DNA of 64,000 nucleotides from CBDDFS01 sp965227255 (GTDB lineage Bacteria; Bacteroidota; Bacteroidia; Flavobacteriales_E; Vicingaceae): positions 372,001 through 436,000 of the forward strand of contig CBDDFS010000001.1 of the NCBI GenBank assembly GCA_965227255.1. The letters run 5' to 3'. Every line of letters begins with the position of its first letter. Position 1 is the stretch's first letter. The notes beneath the pieces are model-generated. The model did no database searches, had not been told where the DNA came from, and worked only from the letters and a program-made list of their open reading frames with translations. Shown in pieces: positions 32,928 to 42,034 of this stretch. The translations under genes were made by a program, and so were the position numbers.

Positions 32928-35900
32928 TTATTCTTCAAGTGAAATGTTCAGTCCCAATCCTCTCAATTCATGCAACAATACATTGAATGATTCCGGAATT
33001 CCTGGCTTCGGCATTACCTCGCCTTTCACAATTGCCTCGTAAGCCTTCGATCTTCCCTGAACATCATCAGACTTGATCGTAAGGATTTCCTGAAGGATGT
33101 TCGCAGCTCCGAATGCTTCAAGAGCCCATACCTCCATTTCACCGAATCGCTGTCCACCAAACTGTGCCTTACCACCCAGTGGTTGCTGAGTAATAAGTGA
33201 GTAAGGTCCAATGGATCTCGCATGCATTTTATCGTCAACCATGTGACCCAGCTTCAACATGTAGATAATTCCTACCGTAGCTGGCTGATCAAATTTCTCA
33301 CCGGTACCACCATCGAAAAGATGTGTTCTTCCATATCTTGGAACTCCGGCTTTGTCGGTATACTCATTAATCTGATCCAATGTAGCACCGTCGAAAATTG
33401 GAGTTGAGAATTTCATTCCAAGTTTCTCACCGGCCCATCCAAGAACAGTTTCATAGATCTGTCCAAGGTTCATCCTCGATGGTACACCCAATGGGTTCAA
33501 TACAATGTCAACCGGTGTGCCGTCATCAAGGAATGGCATATCCTCCTGACGAACAATTCTAGCCACAATACCTTTGTTACCGTGACGTCCGGCCATCTTA
33601 TCACCTACCTTCAGTTTTCTTTTCTTAGCAAGGTAAACCTTAGCCATTTTGATGATTCCTGTTGGAAGCTCATCACCTACTGAAAGGGCATATTTCTCTC
33701 TTTTGTAATATCCAAGAATCTCTGTCGCTTTCAAGTTGTAGTTGTGGAACAACTGCTTGATAAGCTTGTTCTTGTCATCATCTCTTGTCCAGTTTGAAGG
33801 ATCTACAATAGAGTAGTCTTCAATACCCTGAAGAACTTTTACAGAATACTTCGTTCCTTTCGGAATGATTTCTTCATTGTAGAAGTTGTTTACACCCGGA
33901 CAAGATTTTCCACTTACAAGTGAATAAAGTTTCTCAACAAGTCTGGTCTTCAATTCGGCCATATCCTTGTTGAACTTCTCATCCATCTTGGCAAGAAGAT
34001 TTTTCTCTTCAGCCCTGGCCTTTCTGTCTTTGATGGCTCTGGCGAAAAGTTTCTTGTCGATTACAACGCCTTTAACTGATGGAGAAACCTTCAATGAAGC
34101 ATCCTTCACATCACCGGCTTTGTCACCGAAGATGGCTCTCAGAAGTTTTTCTTCAGGAGTTGGATCTGTCTCACCTTTAGGTGTGATCTTTCCAATAATG
34201 ATATCTCCTTCCTTAACTTCAGCTCCAATTCTGATCAGTCCGTTTTCGTCAAGATCTTTAGTAGCTTCTTCAGAAACATTTGGAATATCATTTGTCAGTT
34301 CTTCAACTCCTCTTTTCGTGTCTCTTACTTCAAGTGAGTATTCTTCAACATGAATAGAAGTAAACCAATCTTCTCTTACAACCTTTTCAGAAATCACAAT
34401 GGCATCCTCGAAGTTGTAACCTTTCCATGGCATGAAGGCCACTTTCAGGTTTCTACCCAGAGCAAGCTCTCCATCCTGTGTGGCAAAACCTTCACAAAGA
34501 ACCTGTCCTTTTGTTACTTTCTGACCTTTCTTAACGATCGGACGAATATTAACCGAAGTACTTTGATTCGTCTTCTGGAACTTAGTCAATCTATACGTCT
34601 TGTACTCATCGCTGAAGCTCACCAACTGGTCACCCTCAGTCTGCTTGTACTTGATCACAATCTCATTCGCATCAACACTGTCAACAACTCCGTCGCCTTC
34701 AGCATTGATCAATACTCTTGAGTCAACGGCCACTTGCTCTTCAAGACCTGTACCTACGATTGGAGATTCAGGTTGAAGAAGCGGAACGGCCTGACGCTGC
34801 ATGTTAGATCCCATCAGAGCCCTGTTCGCATCATCGTGCTCAAGGAAAGGAATCAACGAAGCCGCAATCGAAGCGATCTGGTTTGGAGAAACGTCCATCA
34901 AAGTGATCTCTTTCGGCTCTACAACCGGGAAGTCACCTTCATAACGCGCTTTAACTCTGTCAGTTTCGAAGTTACCCTTGTCATCTACCTTGGCATTTGC
35001 CTGAGCAATGGTCTGCATGTCTTCCTCTTCAGCACTCAAATACGTGATGTCTGATTTGGCAAGACTTACTTTTCCTTCTTTAACTTTTCTATATGGTGTC
35101 TCGATGAAGCCAAGTCTGTTCACTTTGGCATATACACAAAGTGATGAGATCAGTCCAATGTTCGGACCTTCCGGTGTTTCAATCGGACAAAGTCGACCGT
35201 AGTGAGTATAGTGAACATCCCTTACCTCGAAACCGGCTCTTTCTCTCGAAAGACCACCAGGTCCAAGTGCCGACATCCTTCTTTTGTGCGTGATCTCAGC
35301 CAATGGATTCGTCTGATCCATAAACTGGCTCAACTGGTTTGTTCCGAAGAATGAGTTGATCACAGACGACAAAGTCTTGGCATTGATAAGATCAGCCGGA
35401 GTAAAGACTTCATTGTCTCTCACATTCATTCTCTCACGGATCGTTCTTGCCATTCTGGCCAGACCCACACCGAATTGATTGTTCAACTGCTCACCTACTG
35501 TTCTTACCCTTCTGTTACTCAAGTGATCGATATCATCGATATCAGCTTTAGAGTTGATAAGTTCGATCAAATACTTGATGATAGAGATGATGTCTTCTTT
35601 TGTAAGAATCTTAATATCCTGATCAATCTCCAGATTCAGTTTCTTGTTGATTCTGTATCTACCTACTTCACCAAGATCGTATCTCTGCTCAGAGAAGAAT
35701 AGTTTATCAATTACTCCTCTTGCAGTCTCCTCGTCCGGTGGCTCAGAATTTCTAAGCTGACGATAAATATGTTCAACTGCTTCTTTCTCAGAGTTTGACG
35801 GATCCTTCTGAAGTGTGTTATAAATAATGGCGAAATCAGCCGTATTAATATTCTCCTTGTGAAGGATAATATTCTTGGCACCTGATTCAACGATCATTTC

Positions 35901-36758
35901 GATATGCTCATTTTCTAGGATAGTATCCCTGTCAAGAATCACTTCGTTACGTTCGATAGAAACAACTTCACCCGTATCTTCATCCACGAAGTCTTCAACC
36001 CAGGTCTTAAGGACACGTGCTGCAAGTTTTCGTCCCATGACCTTTTTAAGACCTGATTTAGATACTTTCACATTGTCGGCCAAATCGAAGATATCGAGGA
36101 TGTCCTTATCAAACTCGTATCCAATGGCTCTCAATAGTGTTGTTACAGGTAACTTTTTCTTTCTGTCGATGTAAGCATACATCACAGAGTTGATATCTGT
36201 GGCGAATTCAATCCAAGATCCTTTAAAAGGAATTACCCTGGCTGAATAAAGCTTCGTACCATTTGCGTGTCTGCTCTGGCTAAAGAATACACCAGGAGAT
36301 CTGTGCAACTGAGAAACGATCACTCTTTCCGCACCGTTGATCACAAATGTTCCCTTTGGTGTCATATAAGGGATGGTTCCCAGATATACATCCTGAACAA
36401 TGGTTTCGAAATCTTCGTGCTCTGGATCTGTACAGTACAGCTTCAGTTTAGCCTTCAAAGGAACTGAGTAGCTCAGTCCTCTTTCAATACATTCAGCAAT
36501 CGTGTAACGAGGTGGATCAATAAAGTAATCCAGGAACTCAAGTACGAATTGATTTCTAGCATCAGTAATAGGGAAATTCTCACTGAATACCCTGTAGAGA
36601 CCTTCTTCTACTCTGTTTTCCGGAGTAGTCTCTAACTGGAAGAAATCCTGAAAAGATTTTAATTGAATATCCAGGAAATCCGGATATATCAGTTTATTTT
36701 TTATAGAACCGAAGTTGACCCTTTCAGCTCTTTTATTTTTTGCAGCAGTTGCAGCCAT
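32928..36758 (-). CDS. rpoB: DNA-directed RNA polymerase subunit beta
   Basis: The 1276-residue subunit contains the rifampicin-pocket stretch (GTNQLSQFMDQTNPLAEITHKRR) with the wild-type-like residues Q, D, H and R, so no resistance change is obvious. GPGGLSRERAGFEVRDVH, GDKMAGRHGNKG and GGKAQFGGQRFGEMEVWALEA are further signature regions. It follows rplL after a hairpin that probably acts as a partial terminator, and precedes rpoC by 28 bp. Confidence 0.98.
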   Translation of the reverse strand: MAATAAKNKRAERVNFGSIKNKLIYPDFLDIQLKSFQDFFQLETTPENRVEEGLYRVFSENFPITDARNQFVLEFLDYFIDPPRYTIAECIERGLSYSVPLKAKLKLYCTDPEHEDFETIVQDVYLGTIPYMTPKGTFVINGAERVIVSQLHRSPGVFFSQSRHANGTKLYSARVIPFKGSWIEFATDINSVMYAYIDRKKKLPVTTLLRAIGYEFDKDILDIFDLADNVKVSKSGLKKVMGRKLAARVLKTWVEDFVDEDTGEVVSIERNEVILDRDTILENEHIEMIVESGAKNIILHKENINTADFAIIYNTLQKDPSNSEKEAVEHIYRQLRNSEPPDEETARGVIDKLFFSEQRYDLGEVGRYRINKKLNLEIDQDIKILTKEDIISIIKYLIELINSKADIDDIDHLSNRRVRTVGEQLNNQFGVGLARMARTIRERMNVRDNEVFTPADLINAKTLSSVINSFFGTNQLSQFMDQTNPLAEITHKRRMSALGPGGLSRERAGFEVRDVHYTHYGRLCPIETPEGPNIGLISSLCVYAKVNRLGFIETPYRKVKEGKVSLAKSDITYLSAEEEDMQTIAQANAKVDDKGNFETDRVKARYEGDFPVVEPKEITLMDVSPNQIASIAASLIPFLEHDDANRALMGSNMQRQAVPLLQPESPIVGTGLEEQVAVDSRVLINAEGDGVVDSVDANEIVIKYKQTEGDQLVSFSDEYKTYRLTKFQKTNQSTSVNIRPIVKKGQKVTKGQVLCEGFATQDGELALGRNLKVAFMPWKGYNFEDAIVISEKVVREDWFTSIHVEEYSLEVRDTKRGVEELTNDIPNVSEEATKDLDENGLIRIGAEVKEGDIIIGKITPKGETDPTPEEKLLRAIFGDKAGDVKDASLKVSPSVKGVVIDKKLFARAIKDRKARAEEKNLLAKMDEKFNKDMAELKTRLVEKLYSLVSGKSCPGVNNFYNEEIIPKGTKYSVKVLQGIEDYSIVDPSNWTRDDDKNKLIKQLFHNYNLKATEILGYYKREKYALSVGDELPTGIIKMAKVYLAKKRKLKVGDKMAGRHGNKGIVARIVRQEDMPFLDDGTPVDIVLNPLGVPSRMNLGQIYETVLGWAGEKLGMKFSTPIFDGATLDQINEYTDKAGVPRYGRTHLFDGGTGEKFDQPATVGIIYMLKLGHMVDDKMHARSIGPYSLITQQPLGGKAQFGGQRFGEMEVWALEAFGAANILQEILTIKSDDVQGRSKAYEAIVKGEVMPKPGIPESFNVLLHELRGLGLNISLEE

Positions 36759-36792
36759 TAAAGGAACGTTTTGATTAACAATACGAAAAATG

Positions 36793-36831
36793 CAAAAAAG
36801 GCTTAGCCCCGAGCCAATCCTGACTCGGGGT
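36793..36831 (-). terminator. Attenuator-like hairpin between rplL and rpoB
   Basis: On the minus strand the stem CCCCGAG/CTCGGGG (36807-36813 with 36824-36830) has a 10-nt loop and is followed after a short spacer by six U. It lies in the 108-bp rplL-rpoB gap, where a partial terminator lowers rpoBC relative to ribosomal protein output in many bacteria. Confidence 0.7.
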
Positions 36832-36866
36832 TAAACCATCAATTATATTGAAGAGGAGACGTCGTC

Positions 36867-37247
36867 TTACTTAAGTTCAACTTCCGCTCCTGCTTCCTCT
36901 AGTTGTTTTTTGAGTGCTTCAGCTTCGTCTTTAGCAACACCTTCCTTAATTGGCTTAGGTGCACCATCAACTAAGTCTTTGGCCTCTTTAAGTCCCAATC
37001 CAGTAAGTTCTTTTACAAGCTTAACAACAGCAAGCTTAGAACCTCCAGCGTTAGAAAGAATTACATCAAACTCAGATTTTTCCTCTGCAGCAGCGCCGTC
37101 GCCACCACCAGCAGCAGGACCTGCAACTGCAACAGCAGCAGCAGCTGGTTCGATGCCATACTCGTCCTTCAAGATTGAAGCTAACTCATTTACATCCTTA
37201 ACAGATAGACTTACTAGCTGATCTGCTAATTCTTTCAATTCGGCCAT
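36867..37247 (-). CDS. rplL: 50S ribosomal protein L7/L12
   Basis: The 126-residue stalk protein has an N-terminal dimerisation helix (ELKELADQLVSLSVKDVNEL), an Ala/Gly-rich flexible hinge (about 34-54), and the factor-binding C-terminal domain with KLAVVKLVKELTGLGLKEAKDLVDGAPK. It follows rplJ by 56 bp. Multiple copies bind L10 and recruit translation GTPases. Confidence 0.98.
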   Translation of the reverse strand: MAELKELADQLVSLSVKDVNELASILKDEYGIEPAAAAVAVAGPAAGGGDGAAAEEKSEFDVILSNAGGSKLAVVKLVKELTGLGLKEAKDLVDGAPKPIKEGVAKDEAEALKKQLEEAGAEVELK

Positions 37248-37303
37248 TTTAATTGGTTTTTATACAGTTATTATTGAATATATATTGATAGAGTGCGTAC
37301 AAA

Positions 37304-37825
37304 TTAGTTTTCCCTCTCACCAAGGGTCTTAACAATTCCAGCGATTGTCTGTGATCCCGACTGCAAAGCAGAAACCACATTTTTCGCAGGCGACTGGAGC
37401 AACGTAATGATCTCTCCAATCAACTCATCCTTAGATTTCAGTGTAGCGAGAACGTCAAGTTGATCATCTCCGATATAGAAAGACTCATCGATGTAAGCTC
37501 CTTTAAGGATAGGCTTATCGTTTTTCTTTCTAAACTCCTTGATCAACTTAGCGGGAGCATTTCCCACCTCTGAAGTCATTATAGATGTATTTCCTTTTAG
37601 CGTAACATAAAAAGGTTCGTAATCCGCCTCAACATTTTCCAATGCCTTCTTGAGGAGGGTATTTTTTACAACCTGAAGTTTAACTCCCTTATTATGGGCA
37701 AGTCTCCTCAGTTTAGAAGTCGTTTCAGCATCCAGGGCCGAAATATCTGACAGGTAGATAACATTGTTATCACTTATCGTTTGCTCAAGAGCTTTGATTT
37801 CCTGTTGTTTTTCTTCTCTTGTCAT
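37304..37825 (-). CDS. rplJ: 50S ribosomal protein L10
   Basis: The 173-residue protein anchors L7/L12 to the ribosome. The N-terminal 23S-binding domain includes ALDAETTSKLRRLAHNKGV and KNTLLKKALE, followed by the C-terminal helix that binds L12 dimers. Only 11 bp separate it from rplA, so no long L10-binding leader of the E. coli type is present directly upstream; any autoregulation must act elsewhere. Confidence 0.97.
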   Translation of the reverse strand: MTREEKQQEIKALEQTISDNNVIYLSDISALDAETTSKLRRLAHNKGVKLQVVKNTLLKKALENVEADYEPFYVTLKGNTSIMTSEVGNAPAKLIKEFRKKNDKPILKGAYIDESFYIGDDQLDVLATLKSKDELIGEIITLLQSPAKNVVSALQSGSQTIAGIVKTLGEREN

Positions 37826-37836
37826 TTCTTTCTGTT

Positions 37837-38532
37837 TTAAGCTGAGAATGATTTAGTCTGAACTTTTACTCCAGGACTCATTGTAGATGACAAAGTCACG
37901 CTCTGAACATAAGTCCCTTTAGATGAAGTAGGCTTCAATCTCAAAATTGTCGACATCATTTCGTTCACATTATCCTTCAGTTTGTCTGCATCGAACGATG
38001 CTCTACCAACTGTAGAATGAATGATTCCATATTTGTCAACTTTGAAATCAACCTTACCGGCTTTAATTTCCGTTACCGCTTTACCAATGTCCATAGTAAC
38101 AGTTCCAGACTTAGGATTTGGCATCAAACCTCTTGGTCCAAGAACCTTACCCAAAGCACCAACTTTACCCATCACACTCGGCATCGTTACGATAACATCA
38201 ACGTCAGTCCATCCTCCTTTGATCTTCTCAACAAATTCGTCAAGTCCTACGAAATCAGCACCGGCTTCCTTGGCCTCATCCTCCTTATCTGGAGTAACAA
38301 GAGCAAGAACCTTAACTGATTTACCAACTCCATGAGGAAGAGCTACGGTACCTCTTACCATTTGATTCGCTTTTCTTGGATCCACACCCAACTTCACATC
38401 GATATCAACTGAAGCATCGAACTTCGTCTTTGTGATATCTTTCAAGATCTGTGTGGCTTCCTCAAGCCCATATACTTCCTGCTGATTATATCTTTCAGCA
38501 GCAGCTTTTTGATTTTTTGTTAACCTCGCCAT
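37837..38532 (-). CDS. rplA: 50S ribosomal protein L1
   Basis: The 231-residue protein forms the mobile L1 stalk on 23S rRNA. Signature GKVGALGKVLGPRGLMPNPKSGTV lies in the middle domain. L1 commonly represses translation of its own L11-L1 mRNA; the gene follows rplK by 10 bp, compatible with coupling. Confidence 0.98.
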   Translation of the reverse strand: MARLTKNQKAAAERYNQQEVYGLEEATQILKDITKTKFDASVDIDVKLGVDPRKANQMVRGTVALPHGVGKSVKVLALVTPDKEDEAKEAGADFVGLDEFVEKIKGGWTDVDVIVTMPSVMGKVGALGKVLGPRGLMPNPKSGTVTMDIGKAVTEIKAGKVDFKVDKYGIIHSTVGRASFDADKLKDNVNEMMSTILRLKPTSSKGTYVQSVTLSSTMSPGVKVQTKSFSA

Positions 38533-38542
38533 AATTCCTCAA

Positions 38543-38980
38543 TTAAAAAGGAGCTGCTCCTTTAATAGTTATTCCCATACTTCTGGCAGTTCCGGCAACC
38601 ATTCTCATGGCAGATTCAACTTCGAAACAGTTCAAATCCTGCATCTTGTCCTCTGCAATAGTTCTTACCTGGTCCCAACCAACTTTCGCAACTTTCATCC
38701 TGTTTGGTTCGGATGAGCCCGATTTAATTTTGGCAGCTTGCAACAATTGAACAGCTACCGGTGGAGTCTTGATTATAAAATCGAAAGACTTGTCAGAATA
38801 TACCGTAATGATAACAGGTAGTACCTGTCCGGCTTTGTCCTGGGTTCTTCCGTTAAATTGCTTACAGAACTCCATTATATTCACTCCCTTTGCACCAAGT
38901 GCTGGTCCAACCGGAGGAGATGGGTTTGCCGCTCCACCTCTGATCTGCAATTTGATTAATCCACTTACTTCTTTAGCCAT
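38543..38980 (-). CDS. rplK: 50S ribosomal protein L11
   Basis: The 145-residue protein binds the GTPase-associated centre of 23S rRNA. The Pro-rich N-terminal segment (GGAANPSPPVGPALG), FCKQFNGRTQ and the C-terminal RNA-binding domain ending GTARSMGITIKG are all present. It follows nusG by 22 bp. Confidence 0.98.
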   Translation of the reverse strand: MAKEVSGLIKLQIRGGAANPSPPVGPALGAKGVNIMEFCKQFNGRTQDKAGQVLPVIITVYSDKSFDFIIKTPPVAVQLLQAAKIKSGSSEPNRMKVAKVGWDQVRTIAEDKMQDLNCFEVESAMRMVAGTARSMGITIKGAAPF

Positions 38981-39002
38981 GGCTATTTATTAATCCTTGT
39001 TA

Positions 39003-39554
39003 TTATGATTCTTTTTCTACTTGAAGAAAGCTCAACTCCAATGGTTGTTTTCTACCGAAAATCTTAACCATCACCTCGAGTTTCTTTTTCTCCTCGTTTA
39101 TTTTCTCAATACTGCCGGAAAAACCATTGAAAGGACCATCGATCACTTTCACCGTTTCTCCAACGATATAAGGAATGTTCAATTCCTCTTCACTTTCGGC
39201 CAATTCATCGACCTTACCAAGGATTCTGTTCACCTCACTCTGGCGCATTGGAAGCGGATCGCCACCTTTTTCGGCACCCAGAAATCCGATAACTCCGTTC
39301 ACACCACGTATAATGTGTGGAACTTCACCCGTCAGTTCAGCTTCGATCAGTATGTAACCCGGAAAGAAGCTCCTTTCCTTACTGATTTTCTTGCCATTTC
39401 TGATCTGGTAGATTTTCTCAGTCGGGATAAGAACTTTAGAAACAAAATCGGAAAGACCGCTGCGTGCGATTTCATCTTCGATGTAATCACGCACCTTCTT
39501 TTCTTTGCCACTAATGGCTCTCACAACATACCAGTGTTTTCCGTTTTCTGCCAT
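39003..39554 (-). CDS. nusG: Transcription elongation/termination factor NusG
   Basis: The 183-residue protein has the NGN domain (KHWYVVRAISGKEKKVRDYI; FFPGYILIEAEL) and a C-terminal KOW domain (VGETVKVIDGPFNGFSGSI). NusG binds the beta' clamp helices through NGN and Rho or S10 through KOW. The gene follows secE by 7 bp, the usual arrangement. Confidence 0.97.
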   Translation of the reverse strand: MAENGKHWYVVRAISGKEKKVRDYIEDEIARSGLSDFVSKVLIPTEKIYQIRNGKKISKERSFFPGYILIEAELTGEVPHIIRGVNGVIGFLGAEKGGDPLPMRQSEVNRILGKVDELAESEEELNIPYIVGETVKVIDGPFNGFSGSIEKINEEKKKLEVMVKIFGRKQPLELSFLQVEKES

Positions 39555-39561
39555 TCCTATC

Positions 39562-39756
39562 TTATGAGAAATTCTTGTATATCAATTCCATTAAATTGTT
39601 AAAGGAGAAGTCCATAACAAAAATCAACAGGGCAATAATGATGGAAGCAACAAATACAACCACACCACTGCTCTGAAGTTCTTTCCAAGTTGGCCAAGAT
39701 ACCTTGTGCATCAACTCGTCATATGACTCCTCTATATATGTCCTAATTTTCGACAT
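39562..39756 (-). CDS. secE: Preprotein translocase subunit SecE
   Basis: The 64-residue short SecE has the amphipathic helix YDELMHKVSWPTWKELQSS followed by a single membrane helix (VVVFVASIIIALLIFVMDF). It stabilises SecY in the SecYEG channel. It lies between tRNA-Trp and nusG, the standard Bacteroidota order. Confidence 0.96.
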   Translation of the reverse strand: MSKIRTYIEESYDELMHKVSWPTWKELQSSGVVVFVASIIIALLIFVMDFSFNNLMELIYKNFS

Positions 39757-39775
39757 CCCTCTTTTTCAATAATTG

Positions 39776-39848
39776 CACGGGTGGAGAGACTCGAACTCCC
39801 AGCCAATGGTTTTGGAGACCACTACTCTACCAATTGAGCTACACCCGT
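39776..39848 (-). tRNA. tRNA-Trp (CCA)
   Basis: The 73-nt cloverleaf on the minus strand has acceptor stem ACGGGTG/CACCCGT, D-arm GTAGCTCAATTGGTAGAG, anticodon loop CTCCAAA with CCA, and T-arm GGGAGTTCGAGTCTCTC. The 3' CCA is not encoded. It lies between tuf and secE. Confidence 0.96.
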
Positions 39849-39862
39849 AATTGACCACAGAA

Positions 39863-39880
39863 GGAGGCACTAAGGCCTCC
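39863..39880 (-). other. Hairpin between tuf and tRNA-Trp
   Basis: GGAGGC/GCCTCC with a 6-nt loop in the 53-bp spacer. There is no U-run, so it may protect the tuf 3' end or guide processing rather than terminate. Confidence 0.4.
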
Positions 39881-39901
39881 GTCCATGATTCAAATAGTCA
39901 A

Positions 39902-41089
39902 TTACTTTATAATCTCAGTAACCTGACCGGCACCAACTGTTCTACCACCTTCTCTGATAGCAAACCTAAGACCTTTGTTAAGGGCTACAGGCACGATCAA
40001 CTTAACAGTGATTGATACGTTGTCACCAGGCATTACCATTTCTCTACCTTCTTCTAGGAAGATCTCACCTGTAACGTCAGTCGTTCTCAAGTAGAACTGT
40101 GGACGATACTTGTTGTGGAATGGCGTATGACGGCCACCTTCTTCTTTCTTAAGGATATAAACCTCAGCTTTGAACTCAGTGTGAGGAGTGATTGATCCAG
40201 GCTTGGCAATTACCATACCTCTGCTGATATCAGTCTTCTCAATACCTCTCAACAACAAACCTACGTTGTCACCAGCTTCTCCTCTATCCAAAATCTTTCT
40301 GAACATCTCAACACCAGTTACAACTGATTTTTGATCTTCGTCACCCATACCCATGATCTGAACTTCATCACCTGAGTTGATAACACCTGATTCAATTCTT
40401 CCAGTAGCAACAGTACCTCTACCTGTAATAGAGAATACATCCTCAACCGGCATTAAGAAATCCTTGTCAACTTCTCTTGGAGGAATTTCAATGTAGTTAT
40501 CAACTGCATCCATCAATTCTTTTACAGTGTTAACCCATTTTTCTTCTCCGTTAAGAGCACCTAGAGCAGAACCCTGGATGATTGGAGCGTTGTCTCCATC
40601 ATACTCATAGAATGAAAGAAGTTCTCTGATCTCCATTTCAACTAGTTCAAGAAGTTCAGCATCGTCAACCATGTCCACTTTGTTCATGAAAACAACAATT
40701 CGTGGAACACCTACCTGACGACCCAAAAGGATGTGCTCTCTTGTCTGTGGCATAGGACCATCAGTCGCAGCAACAACCAAGATCGCTCCGTCCATCTGAG
40801 CAGCACCCGTTACCATGTTCTTTACGTAATCAGCGTGACCTGGACAGTCAACGTGAGCGTAGTGACGGTTAGCAGTTTGATACTCAACGTGAGCAGTGTT
40901 AATTGTGATACCCCTTTCTTTTTCTTCAGGAGCGTTATCGATAGACGCGAAATCTTTAACCTCTGCCAATCCCTGCTCGGCAAGAACCTTTGTAATTGCA
41001 GCTGTCAAAGTCGTCTTTCCGTGGTCAACGTGACCAATTGTACCTATATTAAGGTGTGGTTTTGACCGGTCAAATGTTTCCTTAGCCAT
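39902..41089 (-). CDS. tuf: Elongation factor Tu
   Basis: The 395-residue GTPase delivers aminoacyl-tRNA. G1 is GHVDHGKTTL, G3 is DCPGHADYV, G4 is NKVD, and the effector region contains RGITINTAHVEY. Domains 2 and 3 are complete, including GRGTVATGRIE and the C-terminal EGGRTVGAGQV. It is located after four tRNA genes, as in the tufB operon of E. coli. Codon usage is strongly biased, consistent with high expression. Confidence 0.98.
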   Translation of the reverse strand: MAKETFDRSKPHLNIGTIGHVDHGKTTLTAAITKVLAEQGLAEVKDFASIDNAPEEKERGITINTAHVEYQTANRHYAHVDCPGHADYVKNMVTGAAQMDGAILVVAATDGPMPQTREHILLGRQVGVPRIVVFMNKVDMVDDAELLELVEMEIRELLSFYEYDGDNAPIIQGSALGALNGEEKWVNTVKELMDAVDNYIEIPPREVDKDFLMPVEDVFSITGRGTVATGRIESGVINSGDEVQIMGMGDEDQKSVVTGVEMFRKILDRGEAGDNVGLLLRGIEKTDISRGMVIAKPGSITPHTEFKAEVYILKKEEGGRHTPFHNKYRPQFYLRTTDVTGEIFLEEGREMVMPGDNVSITVKLIVPVALNKGLRFAIREGGRTVGAGQVTEIIK

Positions 41090-41166
41090 GACTTATTTTA
41101 GTTTATTAGTATTTAAAGTTTAACAATTGTTTAATCTTCTATTTCTTCTCAATTTTTACATTGTTG

Positions 41167-41238
41167 AGCCAATGACGGGAATTGAACCCGTGACCTCTTC
41201 CTTACCAAGGAAGCGCTCTACCTCTGAGCTACATCGGC
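41167..41238 (-). tRNA. tRNA-Thr (GGT)
   Basis: The 72-nt cloverleaf on the minus strand has acceptor GCCGATG/CATTGGC with one G-U pair, anticodon stem CTTCC/GGAAG with loop TTGGTAA, and T-arm CGGGTTCAATTCCCG. It directly precedes tuf. Confidence 0.96.
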
Positions 41239-41333
41239 TAAATAATAGCTCAAATTTCCTAGAGCAAACTCGAATCAAAATCTCCCCCTATATATAAGGT
41301 AAGATTCCTCTCCGATTCACTCGCCATTTTTTG

Positions 41334-41407
41334 AGCGGGAAACGGGATTCGAACCCGCGACCCTCAGCTTGGAAGGCTGATGCTCTAGCCAACTGAGCTA
41401 CTCCCGC
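41334..41407 (-). tRNA. tRNA-Gly (TCC)
   Basis: The 74-nt cloverleaf on the minus strand has acceptor GCGGGAG/TTCCCGC, anticodon loop CTTCCAA with TCC, and T-arm CGGGTTCGAATCCCG. Confidence 0.96.
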
Positions 41408-41416
41408 TTAAAAATG

Positions 41417-41498
41417 TGGGGAGAGCAGGATTCGAACCTACGAAGGCTTAGCCAACAGATTTACAGTCTGTCCTCGTTGACCGCTTGAGTATCTCCCC
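41417..41498 (-). tRNA. tRNA-Tyr (GTA)
   Basis: The 82-nt class II tRNA on the minus strand has acceptor GGGGAGA/TCTCCCC, anticodon loop CTGTAAA with GTA, a long variable arm (GGCTAAGCC), and T-arm AGGTTCGAATCCT. Confidence 0.96.
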
Positions 41499-41522
41499 TA
41501 CTCAAATTCTAAAAAGAACGAG

Positions 41523-41596
41523 AGCCGATGGAGGGATTCGAACCCCCGACCGGCTGATTACAAATCAGCTGCTCTGGCCAACTGAGCTACATCGGC
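41523..41596 (-). tRNA. tRNA-Thr (TGT)
   Basis: The 74-nt cloverleaf on the minus strand has acceptor GCCGATG/CATCGGC, anticodon stem GCTGA/TCAGC with loop TTTGTAA, and T-arm GGGGGTTCGAATCCCTC. It is the first gene of the tRNA-tuf super-operon. Confidence 0.96.
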
Positions 41597-41610
41597 ATGA
41601 GCCTCAGGAC

Positions 41611-41632
41611 GTGAATTTTAACCAAAATTCAC
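41611..41632 (-). promoter_or_regulatory. Leader hairpin of the tRNA-tuf operon
   Basis: The perfect 9-bp inverted repeat GTGAATTTT/AAAATTCAC with a 4-nt loop lies between the promoter and the first tRNA. It has no following U-run, so it is more likely a 5'-end stabiliser, processing site or protein site than a terminator. Confidence 0.6.
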
Positions 41633-41654
41633 ACCCCCCTTCAAAAAAGGTCTG

Positions 41655-41685
41655 CAAATGTATGAAAGATTTATTTATGTACAAA
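41655..41685 (-). promoter_or_regulatory. Promoter of the tRNA-tuf-secE-nusG-rpl-rpo operon
   Basis: Read on the minus strand, TTTG is followed after exactly 19 bp by TACATTTG, a full match to the Bacteroidota sigma-ABfr consensus. Transcription should start a few bases after the -7 box, about 50 bp before tRNA-Thr(TGT). Confidence 0.85.
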
Positions 41686-41713
41686 CAAACGAAAGAGAAA
41701 AAAGACAAGGAAT

Positions 41714-42022
41714 TTATTGTACTCCCCAGACTTTCTCTTTTCTCTTTTTAAGCTGTCTTCTGAGAGCCTCTACAACATGGTCTGTTGCCTCCTCGAAAGT
41801 CTTGGCCGTCTTGGCAGCAAAGAGGTCGTTTCCAGGGATCATAAGTCGCATCTCAACCTCCTTATTTTCAACCGCATTATTGATTAGCTTCAATGTGGTC
41901 TGAGCTTCAATAATATTATCTGAAAGTTTTGCCAGTTTCTGAACTCTATTTGTGATGAATTCTTCAAGTTTGGTATCTGCATCAAAATGAATAGAATGGA
42001 TGGTTGTTTTTACTTCTGACAT
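41714..42022 (-). CDS. hpf: Ribosome hibernation promoting factor, short form (HPF/RaiA)
   Basis: The 102-residue cytosolic protein has the beta-alpha-beta(3)-alpha HPF fold: an N-terminal IHSIHFDAD strand, a helix with LEEFITNRVQKLAKL, and a C-terminal basic helix (ALRRQLKKRKEKV) that sits in the 30S tRNA sites. There is no long-form C-terminal domain. It follows the Xer recombinase gene by 12 bp and immediately precedes the tRNA-tuf promoter. Confidence 0.9.
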   Translation of the reverse strand: MSEVKTTIHSIHFDADTKLEEFITNRVQKLAKLSDNIIEAQTTLKLINNAVENKEVEMRLMIPGNDLFAAKTAKTFEEATDHVVEALRRQLKKRKEKVWGVQ

Positions 42023-42034
42023 GACTATATGTAT

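Noticed and set aside
36910..38335. Several Ser/Ala-rich plus-strand frames opposite ribosomal protein genes
   Set aside because: All lie fully antisense to highly conserved genes with strong codon bias, which produces long open frames by chance.
41281..41333. Possible fifth tRNA in the gap between tRNA-Gly and tRNA-Thr(GGT)
   Set aside because: The stretch cannot form a cloverleaf and lacks a T-arm motif.
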